Part shown: positions 39,430 to 50,505 of the stretch, one piece after another
How positions within the stretch are numbered: the first letter of the stretch is position 1
Layout: each line of letters opens with the position of its first letter
Assembly: GCA_001599595.1 (NCBI GenBank)
Contig: BCHH01000016.1
Span: 305,901-369,900 of the forward strand
Direction: 5' to 3'
DNA from: Beverwykella pulmonaria
Taxonomy: Eukaryota > Ascomycota > Dothideomycetes > Pleosporales > Melanommataceae
Length of the DNA stretch: 64,000 nucleotides
Made by a program: the position numbers and the translations under genes
The notes under the pieces: model-generated
Databases searched by the model: none
What the model saw: only the letters and a program-made list of their open reading frames with translations
What the model was told of the DNA's origin: nothing

Positions 39430-40150
39430 ACGAGGAGAAACGTGTTTCACATTCTTCTATATATTTGCTTTTTGCTTCTACGGTGAAGTTGGGGAACGCA
39501 TGAAATGCGTTGAACCTGGGGAACTTGAATGTTGCTTTTTCCAAATCATGACGGTAGCACGATCGGGTGGTGCCGGTGTCAAGCACGGGGAGGCGTGTTT
39601 CATATCGTTCTATGATTCTTCGGTAAATTTGCTTTTTGCTTCTACGGCGACATTGACGAGCGCATGAACACCAACCTCAATCCAGAGTGGAAGTAGGAAA
39701 TGGGAACCAGCGATCGCATGACCGCCACGAGGCGCGTTTTAATTCCTTCCCTCAGTTTTATTTTTGCTTCTATAATCTTCGAATCATTTGCAACAGAGAA
39801 CGCATAACGTCTGAAGGACCTTTGTTTTCCTGACAGGCCCAAAGCATCAGGACCACGAGGAAGCCGTTTCACTTTCTTCCACACCCATCTCCTCCTCGGA
39901 CGCGTGATTGACATCAAATCGGGCGAGAAGGATGCGTGTTTAGTACTGAAAAGACATCTTATGGCCGCTTTTGTTTTTCTGTCCTTGCTACGGGGAAGCC
40001 CGTTTCATTTCCTTCTATTCTCTTTGCTTTTTGCTACTACGCCTAAGATGCGAATGCGATAGCGAGATAGGGCTCGGGTTCGATTCACTAAGAGTGGAAG
40101 TAGATCGAGTTGTCAACCACGAGGAGGCGTGTTTCACTGCTGTCTGTCAT
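39430..40150. repeat. Degenerate tandem repeat, six units of about 130-155 bp
   Basis: A core resembling ACGAGGAGGCGTGTTTCA, usually followed by TTCCTTCTAT, starts at 39430, 39585, 39727, 39855, 39990 and 40119, spaced 155, 142, 128, 135 and 129 bp. A second conserved block, TTTGCTTTTTGCTTCTACG, follows 35-40 bp later in units 1, 2 and 5 and in weaker form in units 3 and 6. The units have diverged by substitutions and small indels and have no common open frame. The array lies between the 3' ends of the convergent HET and SLY1 genes. It may be an old satellite or the remains of a transcribed repeat. Confidence 0.6.
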
Positions 40151-40396
40151 CTTGGCTTGTTTTTCCACCACTGTTCGTTCCATTCCGCTCCACTCGGAAT
40201 AACAGTGTCGAACGCCAGGGATTGAACCTGGTACTGCAGTTCGTGGACTAAGAAAAGGAGGCCGAGGGAAAGAAATAGAGAGGTTGAAGTGAAGTGAACG
40301 GTGGGCGTTACATGCCATTGATTTCTCTTACTAGCTTCTATCGCCTCTGCATTACTGAATTCCACCAACGTGTTGCCACCCTCCCGTCTCCACCGT

Positions 40397-42812
40397 CTAC
40401 GTGCTCTCCTTCCCTAGCATTGCCAGATCCTTCGTGACGAACTCAGTCGCAGACAACAGTGCTGTACTCCCATATACAATCCTCCTTTTCTGACCAGTAC
40501 CAGCCGCGCCGCCCGCGCTCGTCCTCTTAGTCCACTCCTGCAAATTACTGTACTCGTCCATACTACCACCACCAACCGTAAATACAATAGCTTCGCTAAA
40601 CCCTTGCCGTCGCTGTCCAAAGCTAGCCTCGATACCTCTTCCAACTGTTCCTTGCTGGTTCCGCGCCTGACTGGCTGGTGGTAGTGTTCCGCGCGCATTA
40701 GCAGAGCGAGGGTCGAAGTAGAGGTAGTTTTCCGTCTTGGAAATTGCGGAAGATGAAGCGTTTTGCGGGTCCATGAGGGATTCGGTGATTTTGGTGAGTG
40801 TGAGATCTTTGTTTGCGGGAAGGAAATTCTTGATACCCGAGAGGAGCCCGTCGAAGTTGGCACCAAGACCAGCATCCTTGAAGCGGTCTGTGACGCGGGA
40901 TGACAGGCTGCTGAAGCCGCCGAACAGCTGGGAAGCGTTCTGCGAGGGTTGAGTCGGAGCGGAGGAGATCATTGTCATGCGGGTGAGTTGGCGGACGGTC
41001 TTGATGTATTTGATAGAGGTTGTGTCGGCACCAGCCGCTTCCAGCGCCTGGACAAAGCTTTCGAGGTCGGTGCGAGATACGTCTTGTTCTGTTGTGAGAT
41101 ACCTGAAAATTTGGTTAGTTGCAAATAAACAATCTTGAATGATGACCTTACCATTGCAGGAATAACCTGAGCTTGTCGAGGGGCTCATTTCCTTTATCGG
41201 CGTCCTTAATCAGCTCTAAGATCTGTGCTTTCGTTTGCTTTGCAATGTCCTCTTCTAACTGAAAGTAGACGTCCAGTTTTCGATCTTTTATGCCTTCCAT
41301 AAGTGCCTCGAGAATGTTCATGTGCATTGTTACCGTCGCCTTGCGCTCTTTCAATTCGGGCAGTAAAGCCATGGCGCCTTTTAGATGAGCTGCAAATTGA
41401 CCGCTATCTCCCTGCAAGTCGTCTATTGATGAAGTGCCAGTTTTTCTTGTGACTTCATTTGCATCTTCCTGGTACTTGCTCCACTCAGCAGTAACATCTT
41501 CTGCAACCTGGGGAAAGGGATGCGCGGCGTTTCGCAACCAGAAATAATCCGAACTTGTCAAGTCATAGGACTGCTTCTTTGAGCCCTTTTCTGGGTGGTC
41601 CTTGTCGATTGGCACGGACATTGTGATTTTGTTCAAGTGCATGGAGAGCACATCGTAGATCAAACTTTGATACTGTTTGTGAGTCAGCTATTGGAACGAA
41701 AGCCGATGGAGCAGGAATTACGCACAATCCACGAATGGCTGAACATGGGGATTAGATCTACATTTCGGTCCACTAGAAGATGTCAGATACATATGCTCCA
41801 AAGGCTCAAATTGAAGACTTGCCTATGATGAGCACTGGCCGCGAACCAACCGTAGCTGCCGACTTTTGATCGCCTCCAGAGAAGAGATTTGTCTTGGAGT
41901 TTAAGACATGATCTCGAAGTTTCCGATCTAGCTTTGCGCAGACTAGCTCCGCGGCACCCCCCTTCGGACAGCGTATAATTGGTATTGTTCCCATCGTGAC
42001 TACAACGGAGAAGAGACCGGATACTATGCGCTCCACGGTGGCATCGAGTTCTTGGTCCGAAGTCTGTGCACTGTTGAGCGTGCCGTAAGCTCCGTCCATT
42101 CCCAGAGAAAAGAGATCAGGCTCCGAGACAATGAAATTTAGATATTGGTCGTAAATTTGGGCTAGATGCTCTGCTGTTCCGGATTGCACTGTTTGTGCGG
42201 CAAAGTCTTCCTTCGATACGTCAGCTACGAGCAGGGCAATTCAGGCCTGCAACACTTACGAGCAGAGGTCTAGGGATCGAGGAGAGAAAGTTGATGTAGG
42301 CGGGGGAGTAGAGACTCCGTGAAAGATCGGAGGTGATGATTTGGAGATTCGTGGCCGTGGGTTCGACGAGGTATATGACTGGCACGTCGGGGATGGTGTG
42401 TCTCGTAGTGTTGATGTTTAGATGTATGGTGACCTAGCAGCAGTCTCAGAATTGCTTCTCTCGAGGGTCAAAGGCGGTAGCATTACCCCCCATGCGCGCA
42501 GGTCGTTGACTCGCAGGACGCTGGATATGACGTCCCGCCCCATGTCATCGAACACCAGCACCTTCCATATCGGCTCGCCGGTCTCTGAGAGAATTGGGGC
42601 GTTGGCGGGAAGTAGCCCATTGGTGTTTGGCTCATTGTGTGCGTCAGCGGGTTGCGTGGGGGAATTGAGGTTCAGAATGCGCTCTATTGAGGCTGCAGAG
42701 GGACGTGTTAGCCAATGCTACAGTGTAGGAGCTGGAGAATACTGCTGGGCAGTGGGGCGCTCTAGTAACTTGAACGGTACTCACCTATCTGGCGATCGCG
42801 AAGTGTAGCCAT
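40397..42812 (-). CDS. sly1: Sec1/Munc18-family protein Sly1
   Basis: SM protein that binds the syntaxin Sed5 and drives SNARE assembly in ER-Golgi transport; cytosolic, recruited to membranes. It has 689 residues from seven exons: 42812-42785, 42692-42487, 42433-42260, 42210-41823, 41772-41726, 41672-41152 and 41102-40397. Yeast Sly1 has 666. The joined N-terminus MATLRDRQIASIERILNLN is the Sly1 hallmark. DVPVIYLVEPTATNL, IIVDRNVDLIPMFSHSW, YQSLIYDVLSMHLNKIT and the C-terminal GGGSMDEYSNLQEW follow the family. The intron at 41822-41773 starts with GC (AG/GCAAGT), not GT; using it gives the expected VDRNVDL. The gene is divergent from the PNUTS-like gene. Confidence 0.96.
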
Positions 42813-43956
42813 CTCGGTGGTTCCGTGTGAGGTGAATGGCGCCCGCCGGCGAGCAGGCTACGGCATGTGCAGCGCGCAATGCAGGATAGATGGTGCGCTG
42901 GTGAGAGCAGGTGAGGCGGCGTAAGTTAAGCGTAGTAAAAGCGTACAGAGATGTCGAATTGCTGCCTCCACCTATAGCACATATTCGTGGTCACTTGGAG
43001 TTGCCCGCTAACAAGAGGCGCGCGTGCCCGTTAGCGGCTAGCCTAGTCACGGGACCGAGCCGCCCTCTCTAGGTCAAATCCTCTCGCTCTCGCTCCTGTT
43101 TCCCACTCACCAACATCACACTTCCCCCCGCCCCAATCCCATCTCTTCTACCCTTCCCCCTTCATGACACTTCTCGGTGACACTCTGCCCGCAAATAAGG
43201 GCTCTTGCTTTTGAGCTAGAATCAATTTTCGTCCTCTCTGGAGCAGAAGTTGGCGTTACAGGCTGGAGGCGGCGTTTGTCGTGCGCGGGCGGGTTCACGA
43301 CGGTCGGGCAAGGGCAGAACAGTGACGCTCATTCCAGCACTGCTACTAATCCAGGTCCATCGACGACCCATCGAGCTTCGCAGGCTTAAAACTGCTCTTT
43401 GAAAGCGACAAACCGGCGTGCTGTGTCTCGGACAGGCGGAGTGGTCGCAGTCGGTCAGGCAGTGTTTGGCAGTCGCAATAAGGTGCGAAAACGTCTAGTG
43501 ACGCATCCTCAGTGTCCTCTACGCAATAACGCGCAAGCCTACGTCTACGTGTCGCTCTGTTTAAGTCCAATCACACGCTCTCGTGGACGCGGATCGCACA
43601 GCATTGCGGACAGCGCCGTGGGTGCGAGCTTCATCCTCTCGCTCCAGGGCCCTCTGTCTGCACACCTCCCCAGCCTGATCTGACAGCCTGCGGAGGACTT
43701 GCAGCGCCCCCAAGGACTCAGCACCACGACCCTACGTCCCAAATCGGAAGTATTACGGGCCTTTCATTCACCACAGTCCCCGAAACCGCCATATTTACCC
43801 TCTTGTGACTCTGCGCCAGCCGGTTGGCGCCTAGTGCACTTTGTGTTGGCGCATAATCCCCGTTGGTTGGTCGGTCAGATCCTGCGGTGGCGGCACCCCG
43901 CATTCAGCCAATAAGCTGTCGTTCCCGAGCCTTAGCGCCTTGCCCGTTCACTCACC
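42813..43956. other. Shared divergent promoter of sly1 and the PNUTS-like gene
   Basis: About 1.1 kb between two genes read away from each other. GC-rich, with C/T-rich stretches at 43080-43170. Short frames occur, but none has domain or codon support. Both transcription starts must lie here. Confidence 0.6.
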
Positions 43957-46900
43957 ATGACCCCCAGTCACGTGAACAGTGATCTCCATCCGCTCCAGGG
44001 CCAGAACCTCTACGCCGACTCACCGTACGAGAACCTTTTTCCTGCCGCCGTCGAGCCGCAGTACGGAACGCAGTCATGGAACCAGGCACAGCTCCCTCAC
44101 CACCACGCCGGCCTCGCGCCAAACGGCACTGCCGCCCCATCTTGGCACCATAATACCTTCACACAACAGTCATACAACGCGATCAGCCAGCCATACGCAG
44201 GTGCAAGCCATGCCTACCAAACTGCATCTCCCTACCAGTATAGTACATACAACAACCATGGACCTTTGGGCAACTATGCACACTCTCCCGCTGTTGATCC
44301 CTCACTCGGGGTGGACCCAATGGCCATTCGACAGCAGCAACCGTCTCCATATCAAATTTCCATGCGGAACCCAACACCGCAAGCGCAATCTGGAACAATC
44401 ACACCTCAGGCCTTGCAGCAGAGTCCAGCCCTGCAGCAGGCACGTGCAATTACCTCTTCTTACCAGGTAAGCATGTTAAGCTCCCAGTCGTCTTTCTCGC
44501 TAACTTAATCTTCTTGTAGATACCCAAGAGCACGACAGAATTGTTCGCCCAGCGGGCAACTGTGCAGCCGGTGAGCAACCCAAAGTATGAGATACCCAAG
44601 GGCAAGGCGTCTGGTGGTTTTCATTTTCTTGATCAAACTGCTCTGGCAAAAGCCACTAAATCCACTGCTTTGAATAAACTCGTGAATCTTGGCTCTGAGC
44701 CCCTACACCTAGCTGCCAATAGAAGTAAGCCCATTTGCCGCAATATAAATGTTACCCTACGGTGTCTAATAACGTGTAGCGTTGGTGCCCACATTCAATC
44801 CGCGTCAGTCATTGAAAGACCTGAAGAAGATCGGAGTTGGTAACAGGAAGGTCCTGGACACCCAAAAGAAACACTCATCAACCAAGGCCCGTGCAAGAGC
44901 TGTCTCAGCTGGGAAGACCAACGCGGGCAGTCCAGAACAGCTCAAAGGTGGGATGGATAGCGGCAGCGAAAGTTATTCCGACTCCTCAGATGATGAAACC
45001 GACTATACCGATGATGATGAGATTGTCGAAAAATCACCATTGCCCGCAGCGAGGCCTGACGATCCTCATCCAGCAATCCAATATGATATCATTAAAGCAA
45101 CTTGGTTTCCCCGAAAATCTCAACCATCCTCGGAGAAAATCAAAGGAAGCCTACGTGATCTCTGGGAAGTCTTCAACACAATTCAAAAACGGTGGAGGAC
45201 TGACAGCAAAGCTGTGAGCGAGGCGGAAGAGAAGAAGTTGACTGGGGAGCTTCCAGTTCTTAAGAGTCGCGTGACTAGTCAACGGGACTTGCTACAAACT
45301 GCCCTAAGATCTACGTTGGAGTACGCCCACCCCGATGTTCTTCATCACATGGGCCAAGTCAAGCCTTTCTTATATCTCTGCTACCAGTTCTTAGCCAACA
45401 GGTTCAAAATGCAGGACCAGAACGGTCCATTGTCCACAGTGATATACGAAGTCTTGGCTCGTAGCTCAGGCACATTGACCACTGAGCTGATCGAGGAGAC
45501 CAAAGTCATTAAAGCGCTCAACTCGATGAAGAAGAATGCCAACGAGCAAAATAAGGCTTGGATCCAACAGATCATTGATGGTGCTGCTGCTGGCTCCAAG
45601 AAGCCAAAAATTAGCTCTCCACCCCAGACTGAGTCTGCAGATCCCATAAATGCGAAGCGTCCGGCTGCTCAATCCGCCGGTCGCCCAACGCCTGAAAGCC
45701 CCGCAGTGAAGAAACCGAAACCCGCTGAGCCTGCGGCTAGTACAGTAAAGAAGGCCACTGCTGCCGCTGCGCCTGGGTCAAAGGCCTCCACTACTGCGAA
45801 CGCAGTTCCCCAGAAACGCCCCGGAGAAAAACCTGTTGCCACAGTCAACAAAACTCGAGGTAACCAGGTAGTTAATAAACCTTCGACCTTTTTCTCCACG
45901 CTCAATGCTGGAAGCAAGAAGCCCACACCAACCGCCGCTACTTCCACTGCGAAGCCGAATATTCCTCCCAAGACTGCGACCGCTACAACCAAGGATAAAA
46001 AGCCTGTGCCGGCAGCTTCAGCTAAACCTGGATTCTCTTTTGCCGAGACCATGGCCTCCCTCATGAAGCCCGCGGAAGAGCCCGCGGCTCCTGCTAAACC
46101 ACAAAAGCAGCTGCCACCAGAGACACCAGAGGAGAAAGCCAAGCGCCTGCGAAAAGAATCTCGTCGGCATCTGCGCGTAGCTTTCCGCCCCGAAGCAACT
46201 CTTCTCGACATCCGATACTTCCACCACGACCCGGAAGAAGAGTTGGGCCACGACGAGAACTTTGTTCGAGATGCCGGCGATATTGGAGGTGAAGGACGCA
46301 TGTTTAAGCAGCATAAGGATATGGATTATGACGAAGATGATGACGAGGTAGAGCTGACATATCGGCCATGGGTCGAGCCCACTAATGTCGACTTCAGCAT
46401 TGTGGACTCTGAAGAGCGTAAACGTAATTACGAGCGGTACGGAGGTGGCGAATTGAAGCCCCAATGTCCTGAGAAGGAGGCCAATCAACGCCGCGAGCAG
46501 TCAACTTTGATGGTCTTTTATAGCCAGCCATCTGATATCCCCTCATCTCCGCGGGAGCCACTTGAGCCCCCAGTACAGGAGTCTGCGCCCGCGATAGAAT
46601 TTGGGCTTCCACCACAGGTTGTGCTCGACCGGTGTCCCAAGCCGTCTGCGCCTGCTGTTGCGCCCAATCTACAGGAACTTGAAAACATCTTCAAGCAGTT
46701 CGCGATTCCAAATCCAACTGCACCTCCGCCAACTGTAAGCCAGACGGCCTACGTGCCGCCTCCAGCAGCTGCCACCGCCCCTCTCGACATTTCGGCCATT
46801 CTCAGTGTTCTGAATGCTCCACCTCAACAACAACCACCACCGCAGCAGCCAGCTCCAGCACCGGCTGTCCCAGATTGGACCAGCCTACTGTCGGTCTTAG

Positions 46901-47259
46901 GAAGCGCTGGTGGTGCCTTTCCGCCACCCGGACAACTTCCAGCTGCTTGGCCACAATTTCCCCAACTCTACCAACCGCAGCAACAACCCATCCCAGATTA
47001 TCAACAGCCACAGCAACCTCTGTACACCGAAAATGCCAATGGTGGGACAAAGCGGGCTCGTGATGATGGTTACAGCAACAACAACAATAACAGTAACAAC
47101 GAGCGTGGCCATGGCTCGTTCAAAAAGCAGAAGGCCGGCAAACTCAATTATCATGCTGGTGAAAGACCGCACAAGGTCATCCCATGCAAGTTCTTCCAGC
47201 AGGGCAAATGTGCTAAAGGCGATGACTGCACCTTTATCCATGACCGGAATGCGATGTGA
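43957..47259 (+). CDS. PNUTS-like protein with TFIIS-N, RVxF and CCCH finger
   Basis: Protein of 1064 residues from three exons: 43957-44466, 44520-44724 and 44780-47259. It opens with a Gln/Tyr/Pro-rich region. Residues ~340-510 end in LTTELIEETKVIKALNSMKK, like the last helices of a TFIIS N-terminal (LW) domain. After a Lys/Pro/Ala-rich linker, RHLRVAFRPEATLLDIRYF contains RVAF (704-707), a perfect RVxF docking site for protein phosphatase 1. A Pro/Gln-rich region follows, and the C-terminus has one CCCH finger (CKFFQQGKCAKGDDCTFIH, C-x7-C-x5-C-x3-H, 1041-1059). This order, TFIIS-N then RVxF then CCCH, is that of animal PNUTS/PPP1R10, which guides PP1 in transcription termination. In fungi the PNUTS relative sits in the cleavage/polyadenylation factor. 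Domain calls are by eye; orthology is inference. Confidence 0.8.
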
Positions 47260-48318
47260 TCCAGCCCGGAAATGGACACTAACGCAACGTCATTAGCATT
47301 TGCATTTACATATTGAATTTTCCAAACCTCCAAATTCGGAGTCCGGTTGAAGAAGGCAAGGGGCCTATGGTTTCGCGCGCTGAAAACTTTGTACAATACG
47401 CCCTTATCTCTTTTTTCTTTATCTCCTTACCTCCATTTACGGCGGTCTTCTATCCCATGTGCATACCCGGTGGTCAATCTGTTTTCCTTCTTTTTTGTAA
47501 CTGCATAGGCGGCGTCTTCGAGCCCTTGGTGGCAGCATTGTAACGGCGCTAGGGCGGAGAGAGACTTTATTAGCTCAGATATGGGGCATCATCCCTGGGT
47601 ATGGAATCTTCAATTCCACTGCAAGAGAGTGGAAGAATATGAATAGTACTGTAATGTCATTGCTGTGAAACCCCCTATCAAAGTTTTAAGTGCATCGTCT
47701 GGGACCAATTATGAATGCTTATTGTATCAAGGTCTATTCTGGCTCCACCTATCTGGCTTAATCCTCTAGTTTACCCTATTCCAAATGCATCGTTAGGTCG
47801 TCCATCGAGCGGCTGTAGTAGATCACGTGGCGTGTCCGAAAAGGGATAACGTGTCGCGTTGTTAGTTGTCAAGTTTGAGAATTGAATGCACGCGCTGCAC
47901 CTCCCACTTAGACATTGCTCCAATTGCTCCTCCGGCGCTCTCTTGCCGCGGTGCGCAGTGTTCTACGCAGGGTGTGTACAGGTCTGGCGGTTGTCGTGCC
48001 GAGCCGACTGGCGCGCGGAACTTGCCATCCTTCACCGTCATATTTTGCAGGCATCTACATGGACAATCTCTGAAAACCCCATCGACCCACTTCCACCCAT
48101 CACACGCGCTCCATCGCCGTCCCATCACGGCTGCCGACCCTACAGCCCCCGGATCTGCGCCTACCGTTCCTCTTGACTGCACCACGCCGCCTGCCACGCT
48201 CCCGCGCCTTCTCCGCAGCCAAGTCATCAGCTCCCAACCTCAGGTCTCGTCCCAGCACCACCGCAGGCCGGCCTCCATCGACTCTCCACACTCCCCACCT
48301 CGTGCTTCTCCCGAAAAT
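47260..48318. other. Intergenic and 5' leader of the Btz-like gene
   Basis: About 1.06 kb. The frame of the next gene is open from 47866 but has no ATG until 48319, so this is presumably a long leader or an undetected upstream exon. Nothing else is recognisable. Confidence 0.55.
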
Positions 48319-50505
48319 ATGGCCGCCATCAGGAAGAGGATGAACATCGGCCGACGCAGGCGACTAGATGATGAAGGCGATGACATGTCAGTGGCGACCG
48401 AGGTGGCCGACGATTCTCAGAGCGACATCTCGATCCCAAGTGACGTGGACGAGAATGCCGACGCGGATAACAGCGACTTGAGTGATGTGGACAGCTCTCC
48501 CTCGCTCACAGGGGAAAAGTCGAAGCGGAAGGCAAACACCCCTCGAGATGCCAAATTGCATGCCACCGTGGCTACCCGGCGGATACCCTCGCCGCCTATT
48601 GCTCGCTCGGATGCTGTATTCACGGCATCGAGAGACACGGATATGATGATCAACGGGCTGAAGATCTCGGACAATGTGGCGGCGGATGAGGTGGTCGATT
48701 TCGAGACCGGAAGCCCCGCGGTGGAACCTGTACCCTCCGCTGGCGTTCCGCCCAACAGGCAGGAGACGTTTGCGGAGCGCAAACGTCGGGAACACGAAGA
48801 ATACAAGAAGAAGCGAGACGCAGACCCGGCCTTCATCCCAAACCGCGGCGCCTTTTTCATGCACGACCAGCGATCCCAACAAGGCCAGAACGGCTTCAGG
48901 CAGTTCAGCGTGCGGGGAGGCGCACGAGGGAGAGGAGGGGGCGTTGGTGGGCCATTCGCTCCCGTGAAGTATGCATTTCATCCCAGGCAATGGCACACAG
49001 GACGCATTCAGATCGCTAACATATTGACCAGCCTGAGAGTGCAGGCCCCAGAAGCCACGGATTCACCCTGGCAGCACGACCTCCACGAGACACTCATGAA
49101 TCCTGCCCCTCAGGTCCACACATCGCAGCCTCATTCCGCTGCTGTTTCCAATGCCCCCATACCGTCGGCGCCAAACCACGTTGCCAAAGCACAAGCTACT
49201 CCTGCCACTACTACGCCACCGACACGCAACTTCTCAACGACTAGGCACACGCACAATGCGCTTGTGCGAGTGTTCCTTCCCGAAATGAAGGCGCCTATAC
49301 ATTTCCAGAACGTACCTATAAGGCAACACACACGCTTGCCGAACCACCGACCCCCCCTTCGGCGTGACAAGCCTGTTCGAATTTCTCTTCCTCCCTCCAC
49401 GCCTCGGTACATCTTCCCAACTGTTGAAAGATCATTCATCTTCATACCAAGAGCGCTTCGACCCAATCAACAAGGTTTCGGACGTGGCCGCGGACGTGGC
49501 TTCGGCTCGTTTGGTGGTGGCTTCTCTAGCAGACGAACAAGTGCGTACGGTGGCAGTGTATACTCTCCCAGCGTCGCGATGAGCCGGAGGTCGTCCATGG
49601 CCCGGGAAATGGGACGAGATGGACTAGTATCGCCGGCCGGCTCCATCATGTCTCGGCCTGGTGGCTTTGCCGACCCTTCACGACCCGTAGTCCGGTTGCC
49701 TCCAGGTGGACCTAAGCTTCCTAGTGGGCCCACTGCGTTCACACCCCAGGGTCAATTCCAGCCTCAGTCCTACCCACTCCCTCAGAAGCCAACCTTCCGC
49801 GAGAACTGGCAAGGGCAGCTTCCCATGCATCAACCTCGTCCGCAAAAGACGGTGTCAGTTGCGGGTATTGAGTCACCAGCGTCCATGACGTTCAACCCCC
49901 CACAGCAGCAGGAACAGCAACCTTTCCACCAACAAGTTCCAGCCCATATGAACGGTAATGCACCTCCGACAGATCAACCGCCATTCTACCCGCATGCCCG
50001 CCAACTCTCATATCCAAGCCAGGCGTCTACTGGCACTCCTCTGTCGAATATACCCGAACGGGCAATTCATGCTCCAGCCTTTCAGCCTTTCCAACAGCAA
50101 CCAAATTTTCAGCCCCAAGCCTTCGGCATGCCCCAAGGATTCTATTATCCGCAGAACGGCGTTCAACCACAGTTCTTGCCTCCAGGTGGAATGGTTCCTA
50201 TGTTTGTTCCCAACGCCCAACAAGGAGGCTATGTTATGCCAATGGCGGCTCCTCCTGTTCCTGCTGCACCGTCTTCTTCCGGCCAGGCCAACATGGTCGC
50301 TTATGAGTCGAATGGCATGACGTACTACGTAGATCCTACGCAGCTCTCTACAGCCCCGGTTTATGCAGGTCCTCCTGTTGAAGGTTATCCCCAGACAAGC
50401 TATGCAGTTCCAGGCATGGGAGGGATGATGACGCCAAGCCCCGAGGGCGCTTACTACTATCCTCAACAACTGCAGCCTACGGCTGGGGTCTTCTACCAAT
50501 CTTAG
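48319..50505 (+). CDS. Barentsz/CASC3 (Btz) domain protein
   Basis: Protein of 707 residues from two exons (48319-48968 and 49032-50505). After an acidic N-terminus (SDISIPSDVDENADADNSDL), the Btz block appears at residues ~150-190: FAERKRREHEEYKKKRDADP then AFIPNRGAFFMHDQR. It resumes after the intron with DSPWQHDLHETL, the second half of the eIF4A3-binding SELOR module. An RG-rich patch, GFGRGRGRGFGSFGGG, and a long Pro/Gln tail follow. CASC3/Barentsz is the fourth core subunit of the exon junction complex in animals and clamps eIF4A3 on RNA; the same partner here is inferred. The 63-nt intron is a multiple of three without stops, so retention would keep the frame and insert 21 residues into the Btz module. 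The start is the first ATG in the frame. Confidence 0.87.
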   Translation: MAAIRKRMNIGRRRRLDDEGDDMSVATEVADDSQSDISIPSDVDENADADNSDLSDVDSSPSLTGEKSKRKANTPRDAKLHATVATRRIPSPPIARSDAVFTASRDTDMMINGLKISDNVAADEVVDFETGSPAVEPVPSAGVPPNRQETFAERKRREHEEYKKKRDADPAFIPNRGAFFMHDQRSQQGQNGFRQFSVRGGARGRGGGVGGPFAPVKYAFHPRQWHTGRIQIANILTSLRVQAPEATDSPWQHDLHETLMNPAPQVHTSQPHSAAVSNAPIPSAPNHVAKAQATPATTTPPTRNFSTTRHTHNALVRVFLPEMKAPIHFQNVPIRQHTRLPNHRPPLRRDKPVRISLPPSTPRYIFPTVERSFIFIPRALRPNQQGFGRGRGRGFGSFGGGFSSRRTSAYGGSVYSPSVAMSRRSSMAREMGRDGLVSPAGSIMSRPGGFADPSRPVVRLPPGGPKLPSGPTAFTPQGQFQPQSYPLPQKPTFRENWQGQLPMHQPRPQKTVSVAGIESPASMTFNPPQQQEQQPFHQQVPAHMNGNAPPTDQPPFYPHARQLSYPSQASTGTPLSNIPERAIHAPAFQPFQQQPNFQPQAFGMPQGFYYPQNGVQPQFLPPGGMVPMFVPNAQQGGYVMPMAAPPVPAAPSSSGQANMVAYESNGMTYYVDPTQLSTAPVYAGPPVEGYPQTSYAVPGMGGMMTPSPEGAYYYPQQLQPTAGVFYQS

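Noticed and set aside
40200..40295. tRNA gene on the minus strand
   Set aside because: 40215-40231 forms a perfect T-arm (CCAGG, loop TTCAATC, CCTGG) like a B box, but the bases after it (CGTTCGA) have no complementary 5' acceptor strand at the right distance, and no D-arm or A box is present. At best a tRNA-derived fragment.
47866..48318. 150-residue N-terminal extension of the Btz-like protein
   Set aside because: The frame is open but has no ATG before 48319 and looks like leader sequence.
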